From NCBI RefSeq assembly GCF_018137945.1, contig NZ_CP073089.1, positions 2,294,001 to 2,358,000 of the forward strand: a stretch of DNA of 64,000 bases, given 5' to 3'. The stretch comes from Brevibacterium sp. W7.2 (lineage in GTDB: Bacteria > Actinomycetota > Actinomycetes > Actinomycetales > Brevibacteriaceae). A program made the position numbers and the translations under genes. Shown here one piece after another: positions 1-10,941 of the stretch; the first letter of the stretch is position 1; each line of letters starts with the position of its first letter. The notes below the pieces were generated by a model, which was given only the letters and a program-made list of their open reading frames with translations, searched no databases and was not told the origin of the DNA.

Positions 1-98
1 TCCTCCTTCTCGCACGAGTACTGGCACATGGGGGCGAGCCAGATCCGGTTGTCGACGGTCAGTCCGCGCAGAGTCATCGGGGTGAAGAGTTCAGCCAT
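1..98 (-). CDS. Old Yellow Enzyme (NADH:flavin oxidoreductase) family, N-terminal fragment
   Basis: Only the first 32 codons are inside the window; the gene runs off the left edge. The start ATG is at 96-98 on the minus strand and the peptide begins [20 protein letters not shown], followed by LAPMCQYS. This matches the N-terminus of YqjM-like Old Yellow Enzymes, FMN proteins that reduce activated alkenes with NAD(P)H; the PMCQYS segment lies at the FMN site in that family. It lies 31 bp downstream of the DASS transporter gene on the same strand, so the two may be co-transcribed. The substrate cannot be judged from the fragment. Confidence 0.75.
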   Translation of the reverse strand, partial: MAELFTPMTLRGLTVDNRIWLAPMCQYSCEKE

Positions 99-129
99 GG
101 GCACCAGTCTGCCTCAATGGTGCTTGTCC

Positions 130-1782
130 TCACAGCATGATGTTGAACACCGGGACGGCGAGCAGGTAGACGGTGGCGGTGATGAGGACGATGCCGATGA
201 GGTTGAGCCAGATGCCGCCCTTGACCATCTGCCCGATCGTCACGTAGCCCGAACCGTAGGCGACGGCATTGGGCGGGGTCGCGACCGGGAGCATGAACGC
301 GCACGTCGCGGCCAGCGCCACCGGGATCGTGAGGATGAGCGGGTCGAGCTGGAGTCCGAGGGCGACACCGCCGACGACGGGGATGAAGGTCGCCGCGGTC
401 GCGGTGTTCGAGGTCAGCTCGGTGAGGAAGAGGATGAGCGCAGCGAGGATCGCGACGATGAGGATGAGCGGCAGCGCGCCGAGCCCGGCCGAGACCTCGC
501 CGATCCATTCGGTGAGTCCCGAGGACGAGAACTGCGAGGAGAGTGCGAGTCCGCCGCCGAAGAGGAGGAGGACGCCCCACGGCAGCTTCTCCGCGGTCTC
601 CCAGTCGAGGAGGCGGACGCCGCGGTGGGCGCCGCCGGGGATGAGGAAGAGGAGGAGGCCGATGACCATCGCGATGCCCTCGTCGCTGATCGGCGGGTCC
701 TCGAAGATCAGCGGGATCGAGATCCAGCTGACCGCGGCGAGGATGAACATCCCGAGGACGAGCTTCTCGCCCGTCGACATCGGCCCGAGCTTGGCCATCT
801 CCTCGCGGATGAGTTCGCGGCCGCCGGGGATCTCGTCGATCTCGGGCTTGAAGAGGACCTTGACGAGGAGGAACCATGCGATCGCCATCATGACGACGGC
901 CAGGGGCACGCCGACGAGCATCCACTGGCCGAAGCCGATCGAGATGTCGTGGTTGTCCTTGAGGTAGGCGACGAGGAACGTGTTGGGCGGGGTGCCGATG
1001 ATCGTGCCGAGCGAGCCGATCGAGGCGGCGTAGGCGATGCCGAGCATGAGCGCGGTGCCGAAGTTCGACTTCACGGCGTGGCCGATGCCGACCTCGCCGG
1101 TGCCGCCGTCTCCGCTGGAACCGTCCGGGGTGCCGTCCGCCGAGGCGGTCGCATCGTCCGCGGATTCACGGTCGCCGGGGACCGCCTCGGTGGTCGTCGT
1201 CCCTGTCACCATCGCCGAGCCGACGACCTTCGCGACGATCATGAGCACAGAGATGCCGATCGGCAGCATCATCACCGCGGTCGCCGTGTTCGAGACCCAC
1301 ATCGACATGAAACCGGTGGCGATCATGAAGCCGGCGATCATCGGACCCGGCTTGTTGCCCATGAGGCTGAGCGTGAAGAGGGCGATGCGCCGGTGGAGGT
1401 TCCACCGCTGCATCGCCAGGGCGATCAGGAACCCGCCGAGGAAGAGGAAGATGATCGGATTGCCGTAGGAGGCGCCGACATCGGCCATCTCCACCTCGGC
1501 GCCGAAGACGGGGAACGCGACAAGCGGCACGAGCGAGGTCGCGGGGATCGGCAGGGCCTCGGTCATCCACCACACGGCCATGAGGACGGCGACGGCGGCG
1601 GTGAGCTTCGCGTTGTGCTCGACGGTGTCGGGCATGATCGCGTAGACGAGGGTGCAGAGGATGAGGCCGAGGAAGAAGCCCGTCCACCGCACTCTTACCG
1701 TCCGCAGCGGGAAGCCGGGGGCGCGCTCCCCCGGTGACTGCTCGGCGATCTCTGTCGACTGCGGCGACGGGGTGTCGTTCAC
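130..1782 (-). CDS. DASS/SLC13 family transporter (di/tricarboxylate or sulfate symporter)
   Basis: A 550-residue integral membrane protein starting at GTG (1780-1782). It carries both halves of the divalent anion:sodium symporter fold. SNT motifs are at about 164-166 and 458-460, and each is followed by a TPPN motif at about 264-267 and 502-505; these pairs form the sodium and substrate sites in the family. A hydrophilic acidic loop at about 193-240 (rich in T, G, D and S) separates the first SNT from the first TPPN and is longer than usual. The likely substrate is a dicarboxylate such as succinate or malate, but sulfate cannot be excluded. An Old Yellow Enzyme gene follows on the same strand. 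Confidence 0.85.
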   Translation of the reverse strand: MNDTPSPQSTEIAEQSPGERAPGFPLRTVRVRWTGFFLGLILCTLVYAIMPDTVEHNAKLTAAVAVLMAVWWMTEALPIPATSLVPLVAFPVFGAEVEMADVGASYGNPIIFLFLGGFLIALAMQRWNLHRRIALFTLSLMGNKPGPMIAGFMIATGFMSMWVSNTATAVMMLPIGISVLMIVAKVVGSAMVTGTTTTEAVPGDRESADDATASADGTPDGSSGDGGTGEVGIGHAVKSNFGTALMLGIAYAASIGSLGTIIGTPPNTFLVAYLKDNHDISIGFGQWMLVGVPLAVVMMAIAWFLLVKVLFKPEIDEIPGGRELIREEMAKLGPMSTGEKLVLGMFILAAVSWISIPLIFEDPPISDEGIAMVIGLLLFLIPGGAHRGVRLLDWETAEKLPWGVLLLFGGGLALSSQFSSSGLTEWIGEVSAGLGALPLILIVAILAALILFLTELTSNTATAATFIPVVGGVALGLQLDPLILTIPVALAATCAFMLPVATPPNAVAYGSGYVTIGQMVKGGIWLNLIGIVLITATVYLLAVPVFNIML

Positions 1783-1895
1783 GGTGAGCTCCTCTATGAG
1801 CTGGCGGACGGGGCCTGTGTCTCCACCCTAACGACAATCACGACAGTTGTCTTCGACCGTGAGGTCACGGCCGGGACACGGTCTCGGCGTCCCCC

Positions 1896-2669
1896 TCAGA
1901 GACCGGCGATGAACGAGTGGATGCGGTCGGCGACGAACTCGGGATGCTCGGCCATGAGGAGGTGGGCGGAGTCCGGGATGACGGCGAGCTCCGACCCTTC
2001 GACGGCGTCGCGCATCTTCCCCATCTCCTCGGGGGTGCAGCCGGGATCCTGGCTGCCGGCCATGAAGAGGGTGGGCGTCGTGATCCCGCCGAGCTTGCCC
2101 TCGAGGTCGTAGAGCGCGAGCGCCCTGCAGCACGCGATGTAGGCAGCATCGTCGACGGTGGCGAGATCGGTGAGGATCGCCGGTCCCGTCGCGATGTCCT
2201 CCTCGAGGAAGCCGGCGGCGAACCAGCGGTCAGCGGTGTCGGGCAGCAGGGATGCGGTGCCGTCGTTCTCCACCTCGGTGATGCGTTCGGCCCACGAGAC
2301 ATCGGTGCCGAACTTCGGCGCCGTGGCGCACGCGATGAGCCCGGTGAGCTTGTGCGCGTGTTCGAGCGCGAGCGTGAGTCCGATGCCGCCGGAGATCGAG
2401 GCGCCGCAGTAGGTGAACGACTCGATGCCCTTGTCCTCGAGCGAGGTGACGAGACCCGCGGCGAGATCGGAGATCGTGAAGTCGCGGCTCAGCTCCTCCT
2501 TCGACACCGGGTACGTGTGACCCGGCAGATCGGAGAGGAAGATCTGGTGGTCGTCGACGAGGCGGGAGGCCACAGCCGCCCACAGCGGAGTCCGGGTGCC
2601 CAGCGCATCGCCGAAGACGAGCGCGGGAGATCCGGGATTGTCATTGAAGGCGTGGAGGGCGATGCGCAT
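1896..2669 (-). CDS. alpha/beta hydrolase (3-oxoadipate enol-lactonase-like)
   Basis: A 257-residue soluble alpha/beta hydrolase. The nucleophile elbow GASISG places the catalytic Ser at about residue 91. The acid is probably Asp in AGSQDPG and the base His in PDSAHLL near the C-terminus. Overall length and the C-terminal AEHP segment resemble PcaD-like enol-lactonases, but no other beta-ketoadipate gene is nearby, so the substrate is unknown. Start ATG at 2667-2669 is preceded by a good GAGGAG ribosome site on the minus strand. It stands alone between the thymidine kinase and the DASS transporter, all on the minus strand. Confidence 0.8.
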   Translation of the reverse strand: MRIALHAFNDNPGSPALVFGDALGTRTPLWAAVASRLVDDHQIFLSDLPGHTYPVSKEELSRDFTISDLAAGLVTSLEDKGIESFTYCGASISGGIGLTLALEHAHKLTGLIACATAPKFGTDVSWAERITEVENDGTASLLPDTADRWFAAGFLEEDIATGPAILTDLATVDDAAYIACCRALALYDLEGKLGGITTPTLFMAGSQDPGCTPEEMGKMRDAVEGSELAVIPDSAHLLMAEHPEFVADRIHSFIAGL

Positions 2670-2749
2670 GAGGGCTCCTCATCGTCGGAATCGGGATCGG
2701 CAGATGTCTGGCACTGCGGCCGCCGCATCGGACAGCGGCGGGAGGGTCT

Positions 2750-3382
2750 CTACGCCAACAGCCTACCGCCGGAGTAGGCGAGGTAACAGCGCGGACACAG
2801 CGATTCGTAGGTCACGGCGTTGCCGTCGATGGCGACCTGATCGCCGTCGAAGATGAACTCCCCGTCGACGAGGCGGCCGTTGAACATCGCCTTGCGACCG
2901 CAGCGGCAGATCGTCTTGAGCTCTTCGAGGGTGTGGGCGATCTCGAGGAGACGGGCCGACCCCGGGAACGCTCGGGTGCGGAAGTCGGTGCGGATGCCGT
3001 AGCACATCACCGGCACGCCCTGCTCGGTGGCGATGCGCATGAGGGAGTCGATCTGCTCGGGTTCGAGGAACTGCGCCTCGTCGATGAGCAGGCACGCGAC
3101 GGGCGCCTTGGGGGTGTCGATCGATTCGAGGAGCGCATCGTGGTCGACGTAGTCGGCGTGCTCGGCATAGATCCGCTCGACGTCGGCACCGGCGGGGACG
3201 AGGAAGTCGACGGTGCGGGTGACGCCGAGGCGGGAGACGATCTCATCGGCGCCCTTCGTGTCGATGTCGGGCTTCGCGAGCAGCACGCGCTGGCCGCGCT
3301 CCTCGTAGTTGAAGGCCGCCTGGAGCAGGGCCGTCGACTTGCCGGAGTTCATCGCACCGTACCGGAAGTAGAGCTTCGCCAC
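2750..3382 (-). CDS. tdk: thymidine kinase (type II, zinc-ribbon)
   Basis: Phosphorylates thymidine with ATP in the pyrimidine salvage route. From the GTG start at 3380-3382 the protein opens with VAKLYFRYGAMNSGKST, so the P-loop GAMNSGKS is at residues 9-16. The reading frame continues 48 bases upstream, but that extension is arginine-rich and lacks family character; the GTG has an AGAGGA site in front. LLIDEAQFL carries the family Walker B/catalytic acidic residues. ICRCG and CPRCY provide the four zinc-binding cysteines of the C-terminal ribbon. About 210 residues, normal for the family. Confidence 0.93.
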   Translation of the reverse strand: MAKLYFRYGAMNSGKSTALLQAAFNYEERGQRVLLAKPDIDTKGADEIVSRLGVTRTVDFLVPAGADVERIYAEHADYVDHDALLESIDTPKAPVACLLIDEAQFLEPEQIDSLMRIATEQGVPVMCYGIRTDFRTRAFPGSARLLEIAHTLEELKTICRCGRKAMFNGRLVDGEFIFDGDQVAIDGNAVTYESLCPRCYLAYSGGRLLA

Positions 3383-3603
3383 CCGTGTCCTCTTTCGCCG
3401 TCCGTCTCGCGTCCTTCGCCGGGACGCCACTCTACCGTCGAGCCGACGTCAACGCGGAGCCCACGTGACCGCTGAGCTCACGACCGCCTCGGCGCGGGAT
3501 GCCCGGTCCCCCGCCGCCGCCTCGGCGAGCTGCCCTCCGACCGTGCCGAGGATCACGTTCCCGCCCTCTCCGGACGCCCGGGAGGGCCAACGGCGGCAAA
3601 AGG

Positions 3604-5880
<2,277 letters not shown>

Positions 5881-5917
5881 GCCGAGTGCGCTGAGTATCC
5901 TGCGCTTGTGAGCGCAC

Positions 5918-5949
5918 CGGTGGCCGGGCACGATGGTGCCCGGCCACCG
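5918..5949 (+). terminator. intrinsic-type hairpin after icd
   Basis: A perfect 14-bp stem (5918-5931 with 5936-5949) closed by a GATG tetraloop, almost wholly G:C. No U-tract follows, as is common for actinobacterial terminators. Position 38 bp after the icd stop fits termination of that transcript. Confidence 0.75.
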
Positions 5950-6031
5950 CTGTCTCTGCTGGGTGTCTCTGCTGATGCGGGGGCTCGTGACTTCTCGGGG
6001 CGCCGACGCTCACACGGTGCGCTCAGGAGTT

Positions 6032-6037
6032 TATGAT
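6032..6037 (+). promoter_or_regulatory. -10 element, leaderless start of the LapA-domain gene
   Basis: TATGAT lies six bases before the ATG at 6044, so transcription would start at or next to the start codon. A CAGGAG stretch at 6024-6029 is too far (14 nt) to act as a normal ribosome site. Confidence 0.6.
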
Positions 6038-6043
6038 GGCCCC

Positions 6044-6520
6044 ATGAGTTCTCAAGACCCCCGCGGACGTGCCCAGACGCCTGATGAACTGCTCGCCGAG
6101 ACCAACGCGCTCCTCGGTGCCGACGGCGACGACCAGCCAGGTCACCAGCCTTCTGCCGATGGCAGCGGGGCTGCCGGTCGCGGTGGGACTCCGGTGCAGG
6201 GTGAGACTCCGGTGCGCGGCGATGGACAGATGCGCGGCGACACGGCGGGCGGGGCCACCCGCAACGGCGGAATGTCGGCGGGCATGTGGATCTCGCTCAT
6301 CCTCGGCGCGGTCATCGTCGTCCTCCTCCTCATCTTCATCCTGCAGAACAATGTGCCTGCCGACTTCCAGTACTTCGGCTGGCAGTTCCAGCTGCCGCTC
6401 GGCGTGGCGATGCTCTTCGCCGCGATCGGCGGCATCCTCGTCGCCGGGATCATCGGGTCGGTGCGGATCTTCGTCCTCGGGCGCAAGCTCAAGAAGATCG
6501 AGAAGGCCGCGGGCCGCTGA
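6044..6520 (+). CDS. LapA-domain membrane protein
   Basis: A 158-residue protein. The first 75 residues are hydrophilic and rich in Gly, Asp and Gln with a repeated TPVxGxxxxRGD pattern. Two membrane helices follow (about 80-103 and 116-140), joined by NNVPADFQYFGWQFQLPL, and the tail is basic (RKLKKIEKAAGR). The two-helix unit with the NN...F.W..LPL signature matches the lipopolysaccharide assembly protein A domain, found also in Gram-positives that have no LPS; its function there is unknown. An upstream in-frame start at 5933 is rejected because TATGAT is placed exactly for a leaderless start at 6044. The PPTase gene follows almost directly. Confidence 0.8.
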   Translation: MSSQDPRGRAQTPDELLAETNALLGADGDDQPGHQPSADGSGAAGRGGTPVQGETPVRGDGQMRGDTAGGATRNGGMSAGMWISLILGAVIVVLLLIFILQNNVPADFQYFGWQFQLPLGVAMLFAAIGGILVAGIIGSVRIFVLGRKLKKIEKAAGR

Positions 6521-6522
6521 CA

Positions 6523-7191
6523 GTGCCCTCCGATCCCACCGCCGGCCCGACGATGCACCCTGACTTCAGCGTCCTGCCCACCGATCTGCCCGCCACTCTC
6601 GTCCTCGCCGACACGGCAGGACCTGCCGCATGGGCGCGCACGGACGATTCCGTGCTCACCGCGCAGGAGCGCAACTACGCCGCGGAGTTCGACCCCGAGA
6701 CCGCAGCGACCTGGTCCGCCGGACGAGTGGTGCTCCGGCACGTCCTCGGCGCCGTGCTCGAGGCCGATCCCGCCGCGATCGAGATCCGCCTCGATTCGGC
6801 GGGCAAACCGCGCGTCGACGACGTCGAGTTCTCCATCACCCGAGCCCGTCGCCTCGTCCTCGTCGCCGTCTCCGCGGACCCCGTCGGCCTCGACCTCGAG
6901 GCGATCCCCGACCATGACGTCGCCGCCGAGGCCGCAGGTCTGCTCCATCCGCGTGAACGCGAGGAGCTCGCTGCGCTCGGCGACGCCGACCTCGCGGCGG
7001 CCTTCGTGCGGGTGTGGGCGCGGAAGGAGGCGTTCCTCAAGGCGCTGAGCACGGGACTGGCGCGCGACCCCGGGATGGATTACATCGGTGCCGGTGAGAC
7101 GCCCGATTCGCCGCACCCTGACGTCGACATCCACGACCTGAGCGAGGGCATACCCGCAGGCTTCGCTGCGGCGATCGCGTTCAACCGCTGA
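6523..7191 (+). CDS. 4'-phosphopantetheinyl transferase superfamily protein
   Basis: Transfers the phosphopantetheine arm of CoA to a carrier-protein serine. VGLDLEAI corresponds to the magnesium-binding G-V-D-x-E motif and WARKEAFLKA to the W-x-x-K-E-A-x-x-K motif of the Sfp/AcpS superfamily. The protein is about 222 residues from GTG 6523, or 212 from ATG 6553; the start is not certain. GTG 6523 begins two bases after the LapA-domain stop, so the genes are probably co-transcribed. No polyketide or peptide synthetase is in the window, so the target (AcpP, or a distant megasynthase such as one for a siderophore) is unknown. Confidence 0.85.
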   Translation: MPSDPTAGPTMHPDFSVLPTDLPATLVLADTAGPAAWARTDDSVLTAQERNYAAEFDPETAATWSAGRVVLRHVLGAVLEADPAAIEIRLDSAGKPRVDDVEFSITRARRLVLVAVSADPVGLDLEAIPDHDVAAEAAGLLHPREREELAALGDADLAAAFVRVWARKEAFLKALSTGLARDPGMDYIGAGETPDSPHPDVDIHDLSEGIPAGFAAAIAFNR

Positions 7192-7240
7192 CCGGCGCAC
7201 GGTCGCGTGCTGCTGTATCGCGCCACTGTCCCGAGCCACT

Positions 7241-7423
7241 CTCACAAGGCACGGCCGGCGGTTGCTTCTGCGCCGAGTTCCCGGTTCAAGCGGAAGTGCG
7301 GATCGCGGGCCGCTGTCTCAAGGCGCGACCGGTGGCATCTTCTGTGCCGAGTCCCTCGATCAAGCGGGAGCGCGGATAGCGAGCCGTGCACGCGCCGCCA
7401 TCCGCACTGCCGCTTGACCGAGG
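7241..7423. repeat. degenerate ~71-bp direct repeat with a third, inverted partial copy
   Basis: Copy 1 (7241-7312) and copy 2 (7317-7386) are head-to-tail and about four-fifths identical; both contain the core TCAAGCGG-AGTGCGGAT. A third partial copy (7397-7423) is inverted and shares the core TCAAGCGGCAGTGCGGAT read on the minus strand. The block fills most of the gene-free gap 7192-7493, which has no other recognisable content. Confidence 0.7.
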
Positions 7424-7493
7424 ATGCCGGACGGTGACAGTCCTGCGAGTCCGCCCGATGTGCGAGCAGGCGCCGCCGTCGGCGGGCTGGTTA

Positions 7494-7868
7494 TCAGTCC
7501 TTGCCGAAGTCGGGTCCGTTCGCGCCCGTCGTGAAGACGACGGCGATCGCGAGCGAGGCGAGGGCGAGGAGCCCGAACCAGATGAACCCGCCCGCCGGGT
7601 TGCCGAGCGAGGCGAGGACGATCCCGAGGACGGCCGCACCGACGATGACGACGTCGGCGATGATGATGTGGCGCAGGTAGGTCGTCGCGCCCTTGCTCAC
7701 TCCGTAAGAGATCTCCGTGGCCGAGCTGAGGAAGAGCAGCACCGCCGCAGTGATGATGATCCACGCCGGAACGAGGAAGAACGCCCCGAGCGCGGGGAGG
7801 AAGATGACGAGAACGGCCGCGAGCAGCAGCTTGACGATTCCGTCGATGACATAGGCGGATTTCCTCAT
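7494..7868 (-). CDS. small four-helix membrane protein, unknown function
   Basis: 124 residues with four hydrophobic segments (about 8-30, 34-50, 68-88, 93-113) and short polar ends. I do not recognise the family. The ATG at 7866-7868 overlaps the stop of the pdxR-like gene in an ATGA junction, so translation is probably coupled to pdxR. The C-terminal tail TTGANGPDFGKD is polar. Its steady linkage with a vitamin B6 regulator could mean a role in B6 or PLP handling, but that is only inferred from position. Confidence 0.7.
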   Translation of the reverse strand: MRKSAYVIDGIVKLLLAAVLVIFLPALGAFFLVPAWIIITAAVLLFLSSATEISYGVSKGATTYLRHIIIADVVIVGAAVLGIVLASLGNPAGGFIWFGLLALASLAIAVVFTTGANGPDFGKD

Positions 7869-9292
7869 GGTTCGATCCTACTTGCCGTCGGCTCGCGGTG
7901 CTCGCCGCTGAGGGTCTGGATGAGGCCGAGGACCGACCGGAGCACGGTCGCCTCGACGTTCGAATGGGCGATGACGATGCCATGGCGCACCGCGCTGTCC
8001 CCGCTCCAGCCCGCGGCGAGCGAGGCGACGCGGATGCCCCTGCCCTCGAGCTCCCGCAGCAGCACCTGCGCTCCGTCCTCGTCGGTCTCGATGACGAGGG
8101 TGCGGCCCTCGTGGACGAGTCCGGGGATCGCACCGGCCTCGGCGACGACCGCCTCGGCGGCTCGCAGACGACGCCGACCCCGAGCGATCCGACGCCGCAG
8201 ACCACCGGATTCGAGGTAGGCGGCGATCGCGCTCTGCAGGACCGGGGCGATCGCGGGACCCCACGAGGTCCGCACCGCGCTCATCGCCTCGCCGAGGCGG
8301 CCGCGGGCGACGATGTACCCGGTCGACACGGCCGTGGTCAGCACGGTGGAGAACGTTCCGATGTGAACGACGTCGACGTCGAGGTCGAGGGAGCCTGCGA
8401 GGTCGAAGAGGGTGGGCACCGAGGTGCGCTGGAGCCGGGCCTCGCTGTCGTAGTCGTCCTCGATGACGACGACACCGGCCCCGGCCGCCCAGGTGAGCAG
8501 CGCGATGCGGGTGCTCACCGGCATCGTCCCGCCGTGCGGGAACTGGTGGTTCGGCGTGACGACGACCGCCGCGACCTGCCCCTCGAGCTCCTTCAGCCGT
8601 TCGATCTCGAGTCCCGTGGAGACGTCGAAGGCGAGGAGCTCGCGGTCGGCCATCGCGAGCCGCAGACCCGGGAATCCCGGGTTCTCCACCCCGATCGCCC
8701 CGTCGAGCCCAGAGGCGAAGAGGAGACGGAGCCCGTCGCGGGAGCCGCTCGTGACGATGATGTCGCGCGGGTCGACGCTCATCCCCCGCAGGAGCCGCAG
8801 GTGGTCGGCGATCGCCCACCGGGTGCCCGGCTGGCCGAGCGGGTCGACGGCGCCGGGATCGACATCGAGGGCCTCGCGCCACGCCCGCCGGAACGCCGGA
8901 TCGCGCAGCGGGTCGTCACCCCCATGTCCGGGCCGCAGGTCGATGAGGCGCCGAGGCGGTCGCTGCGGAGCCGACGGCGGTGCGGGCACGTCCGTGTGCC
9001 GCAGCAGGGCGGTCGGCAGATCCGGGTCGACGATCGTCGCGGCGCGCTCGCGCGTGAGCAGGTAGCCTTCGACGGCGAGCTGGGCGTACGCGGTCTCGAT
9101 CGTGCCGCGGGAGACGCCGAGGTGACCGGCGAGCCGGCGACTCGAGGGCACCGGATCACCCGGCCGCAGCTCCCCGCGGGTGACGAGGTCCCTGATCCCC
9201 GCGACGATCTGATCGGGCAGGGGTGAGCCGTGGTCGATGACGATGTCGAGGGACTCGCGGGTCGAGCGCGGCAGGCTGGAGGCAGCGGACAT
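7865..9292 (-). CDS. pdxR: MocR/PdxR-type transcriptional regulator with aminotransferase-like domain
   Basis: 475 residues. An N-terminal GntR winged helix (about 12-80; VPSSRRLAGHLGVSRGTIETAYAQL) is joined to a fold-type I aminotransferase-like domain. Divergent to pdxST, as for PdxR, which activates pdxST when PLP is scarce. Landmarks include HQFPHGGTMPVS and EDDYDSE. In the segment where the family has IGTFSK, with Lys binding PLP, this protein reads IGTFSTVLTTAVSTGY: the Lys is replaced by Thr (codon ACC), so a normal Schiff base cannot form there. The ATG at 9290-9292 is preceded by TATGAT at six bases, supporting a leaderless start. The stop overlaps the next gene. Confidence 0.85.
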   Translation of the reverse strand: MSAASSLPRSTRESLDIVIDHGSPLPDQIVAGIRDLVTRGELRPGDPVPSSRRLAGHLGVSRGTIETAYAQLAVEGYLLTRERAATIVDPDLPTALLRHTDVPAPPSAPQRPPRRLIDLRPGHGGDDPLRDPAFRRAWREALDVDPGAVDPLGQPGTRWAIADHLRLLRGMSVDPRDIIVTSGSRDGLRLLFASGLDGAIGVENPGFPGLRLAMADRELLAFDVSTGLEIERLKELEGQVAAVVVTPNHQFPHGGTMPVSTRIALLTWAAGAGVVVIEDDYDSEARLQRTSVPTLFDLAGSLDLDVDVVHIGTFSTVLTTAVSTGYIVARGRLGEAMSAVRTSWGPAIAPVLQSAIAAYLESGGLRRRIARGRRRLRAAEAVVAEAGAIPGLVHEGRTLVIETDEDGAQVLLRELEGRGIRVASLAAGWSGDSAVRHGIVIAHSNVEATVLRSVLGLIQTLSGEHREPTASRIEP

Positions 9293-9298
9293 CCCACC

Positions 9299-9304
9299 AT
9301 CATA
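9299..9304 (-). promoter_or_regulatory. -10 element of pdxR (leaderless)
   Basis: On the minus strand TATGAT is followed by GGTGGG and the ATG at 9292. The CTGGCCC half-site at 9312-9318 lies just upstream, so PdxR could repress its own promoter. Confidence 0.55.
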
Positions 9305-9311
9305 GAGTGAA

Positions 9312-9342
9312 CTGGCCCAGAACTCTCATAAGTTTCTGGCTC
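9312..9342. promoter_or_regulatory. candidate PdxR operator (direct repeats)
   Basis: CTGGCCC (9312-9318) and CTGGCTC (9336-9342) are direct repeats 24 bp apart in the pdxR-pdxS gap. MocR regulators typically bind such spaced direct repeats. The second copy lies just before where the pdxS -35 would be, which fits activation. Confidence 0.5.
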
Positions 9343-9365
9343 TGCGAATAGGCCACTGTCGGCTC

Positions 9366-9371
9366 TAGCCT
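9366..9371 (+). promoter_or_regulatory. candidate -10 element of pdxS
   Basis: TAGCCT lies 24 bp downstream of the second candidate PdxR half-site and 113 bp before the pdxS start, so pdxST would have a leader of about 105 nt. No clear -35 is seen, as expected for an activated promoter. Confidence 0.4.
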
Positions 9372-9484
9372 GATTGAGGACGCGACGCCGACACCTCGTC
9401 TGCGACGAACGGCGCCCGCGGTCCGACACCACAGTCACGACACCAGAGCGCCGCTTCTCGGCGCCGGAGAACGAAGGCCCAGCA

Positions 9485-10366
9485 ATGACCGAGACTCAGA
9501 CCCTGCTCAACACCGGACTCGCCCAGATGCTCAAGGGCGGCGTCATCATGGACGTCGTCAACGAGGAGCAGGCGCGCATCGCCGAGGCCGCAGGCGCCTC
9601 GGCGGTCATGGCACTCGAACGGGTGCCCGCGGACATCCGCGCCCAGGGCGGCGTCGCCCGGATGAGCGACCCCGACCTCATCGAATCGATCATCAGCGCC
9701 GTGTCGATCCCGGTCATGGCCAAGGCCCGCATCGGCCACTTCGTCGAGGCGCAGATCCTCGAGACCCTCGGCGTCGACTACATCGACGAGTCCGAGGTCC
9801 TCTCCCCCGCCGACTACGTCAACCACATCGACAAGTCCGTCTTCCAGGTCCCCTTCGTCTGCGGGGCCACGAACCTCGGCGAAGCGCTGCGCCGCATCAC
9901 CGAAGGCGCGTCGATGATCCGCTCGAAGGGCGAAGCCGGCACCGGTGACGTCTCCGAGGCGATGCGCCACCTCCGCACGATCAACTCCGAGATCCGCGCG
10001 CTCGGCGCCAAGAGCGAGGACGAGCTCTACGTCGCGGCCAAGGAGATCGCCGCCCCCTACCCGCTCGTCAAGCAGGTCGCGTCGCTCGGCCGCCTCCCGG
10101 TCGTCACGTTCGTCGCCGGCGGCATCGCCACCCCGGCCGACGCCGCGATGATGATGCAGCTCGGCGCCGACGGCGTGTTCGTCGGCTCCGGCATCTTCAA
10201 GTCCGGCAACCCCGAGGCCCGCGCCCGGGCGATCGTCGAGGCGACGACCCACTACGACGACCCCGCCGCCGTCGCCGCCGCCTCCCGCGGTCTCGGCGAG
10301 GCGATGGTCGGCATCAACGTCGGCGACGTCCCCGCCCCGCACCGCCTCGCCGAGCGCGGATGGTGA
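9485..10366 (+). CDS. pdxS: pyridoxal 5'-phosphate synthase, lyase subunit PdxS
   Basis: 293 residues. Forms PLP from ribose 5-phosphate, glyceraldehyde 3-phosphate and ammonia supplied by PdxT. The catalytic residues of the Pdx1 family are present: Asp23 in IMDVVN, Lys80 in [10 protein letters not shown] and Lys148 in [13 protein letters not shown]. The frame is open upstream to 9374, but the conserved N-terminus ([19 protein letters not shown]) starts just after ATG 9485. Its stop overlaps the pdxT start (ATGGTGA), so the two subunits are translationally coupled. Confidence 0.97.
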   Translation: MTETQTLLNTGLAQMLKGGVIMDVVNEEQARIAEAAGASAVMALERVPADIRAQGGVARMSDPDLIESIISAVSIPVMAKARIGHFVEAQILETLGVDYIDESEVLSPADYVNHIDKSVFQVPFVCGATNLGEALRRITEGASMIRSKGEAGTGDVSEAMRHLRTINSEIRALGAKSEDELYVAAKEIAAPYPLVKQVASLGRLPVVTFVAGGIATPADAAMMMQLGADGVFVGSGIFKSGNPEARARAIVEATTHYDDPAAVAAASRGLGEAMVGINVGDVPAPHRLAERGW

Positions 10367-10941
10367 CGGTCGGGGTCCTCGCCCTCCAGGGAGCGTTCCG
10401 CGAGCACCTCACGGTGCTCGGCTCCCTGGGGGTCGAGACCCGCAGGGTCACCCGCCCCGAGCATCTGCCCGGACTCGACGGCATCGTCCTGCCCGGCGGG
10501 GAATCGAGCGCCATGGTCCGCCTCGCCGCCCCCACGGGACTCTTCGGCCGCCTCGGCGAGGAGATCCGGGGCGGTCTGCCGACGTTCGGCACGTGCGCGG
10601 GACTCATCCTCCTCGCCGACCGCCTCACCGATGATTCGCTCGCCGGCTTCGACCGCCTCGGCGGACTCGATGTCACCGTGGCCCGCAATGCCTACGGCCG
10701 GCAGCGCGAATCCTTCGTCGCGCCGCTGACGATCGCGGGGATGACCCCGGACTTCGACGGCACGTTCATCCGGGCCCCGCAGATCGTCGAGACGGGCAGC
10801 GTCGAGGTGCTCGCGACTCATCACGGACGTCCGGTCCTCGTCCGGCAGGGCACGGTGTGGGGGGCGAGCTTCCACCCCGAGTTGGGTCCGGACACGAGAC
10901 TCCACGCCGAGTTCGTGCGAGGATTGGGCCATGACGACTGA
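10360..10941 (+). CDS. pdxT: pyridoxal 5'-phosphate synthase, glutaminase subunit PdxT
   Basis: 193 residues, class I glutamine amidotransferase that makes ammonia for PdxS. The nucleophile is Cys79 in FGTCAGLI; the His-Glu pair is in SFHPELG near the C-terminus. [11 protein letters not shown] at the N-terminus and LPGGESSAM near residue 45 are family signatures. It overlaps pdxS by 7 bases and the HerA-like gene by 11 bases, so the three form one operon. Confidence 0.96.
   Translation: MVTVGVLALQGAFREHLTVLGSLGVETRRVTRPEHLPGLDGIVLPGGESSAMVRLAAPTGLFGRLGEEIRGGLPTFGTCAGLILLADRLTDDSLAGFDRLGGLDVTVARNAYGRQRESFVAPLTIAGMTPDFDGTFIRAPQIVETGSVEVLATHHGRPVLVRQGTVWGASFHPELGPDTRLHAEFVRGLGHDD

Noticed and set aside
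28..1737. Long plus-strand ORF opposite the DASS transporter (and similar ones at 4039-5931, 20541-22976, 43119-45344)
   Set aside because: Products are Arg/Asp/Gly/Glu/Ala-rich with no motif; they are complement shadows of G+C-rich genes that clearly encode known families.
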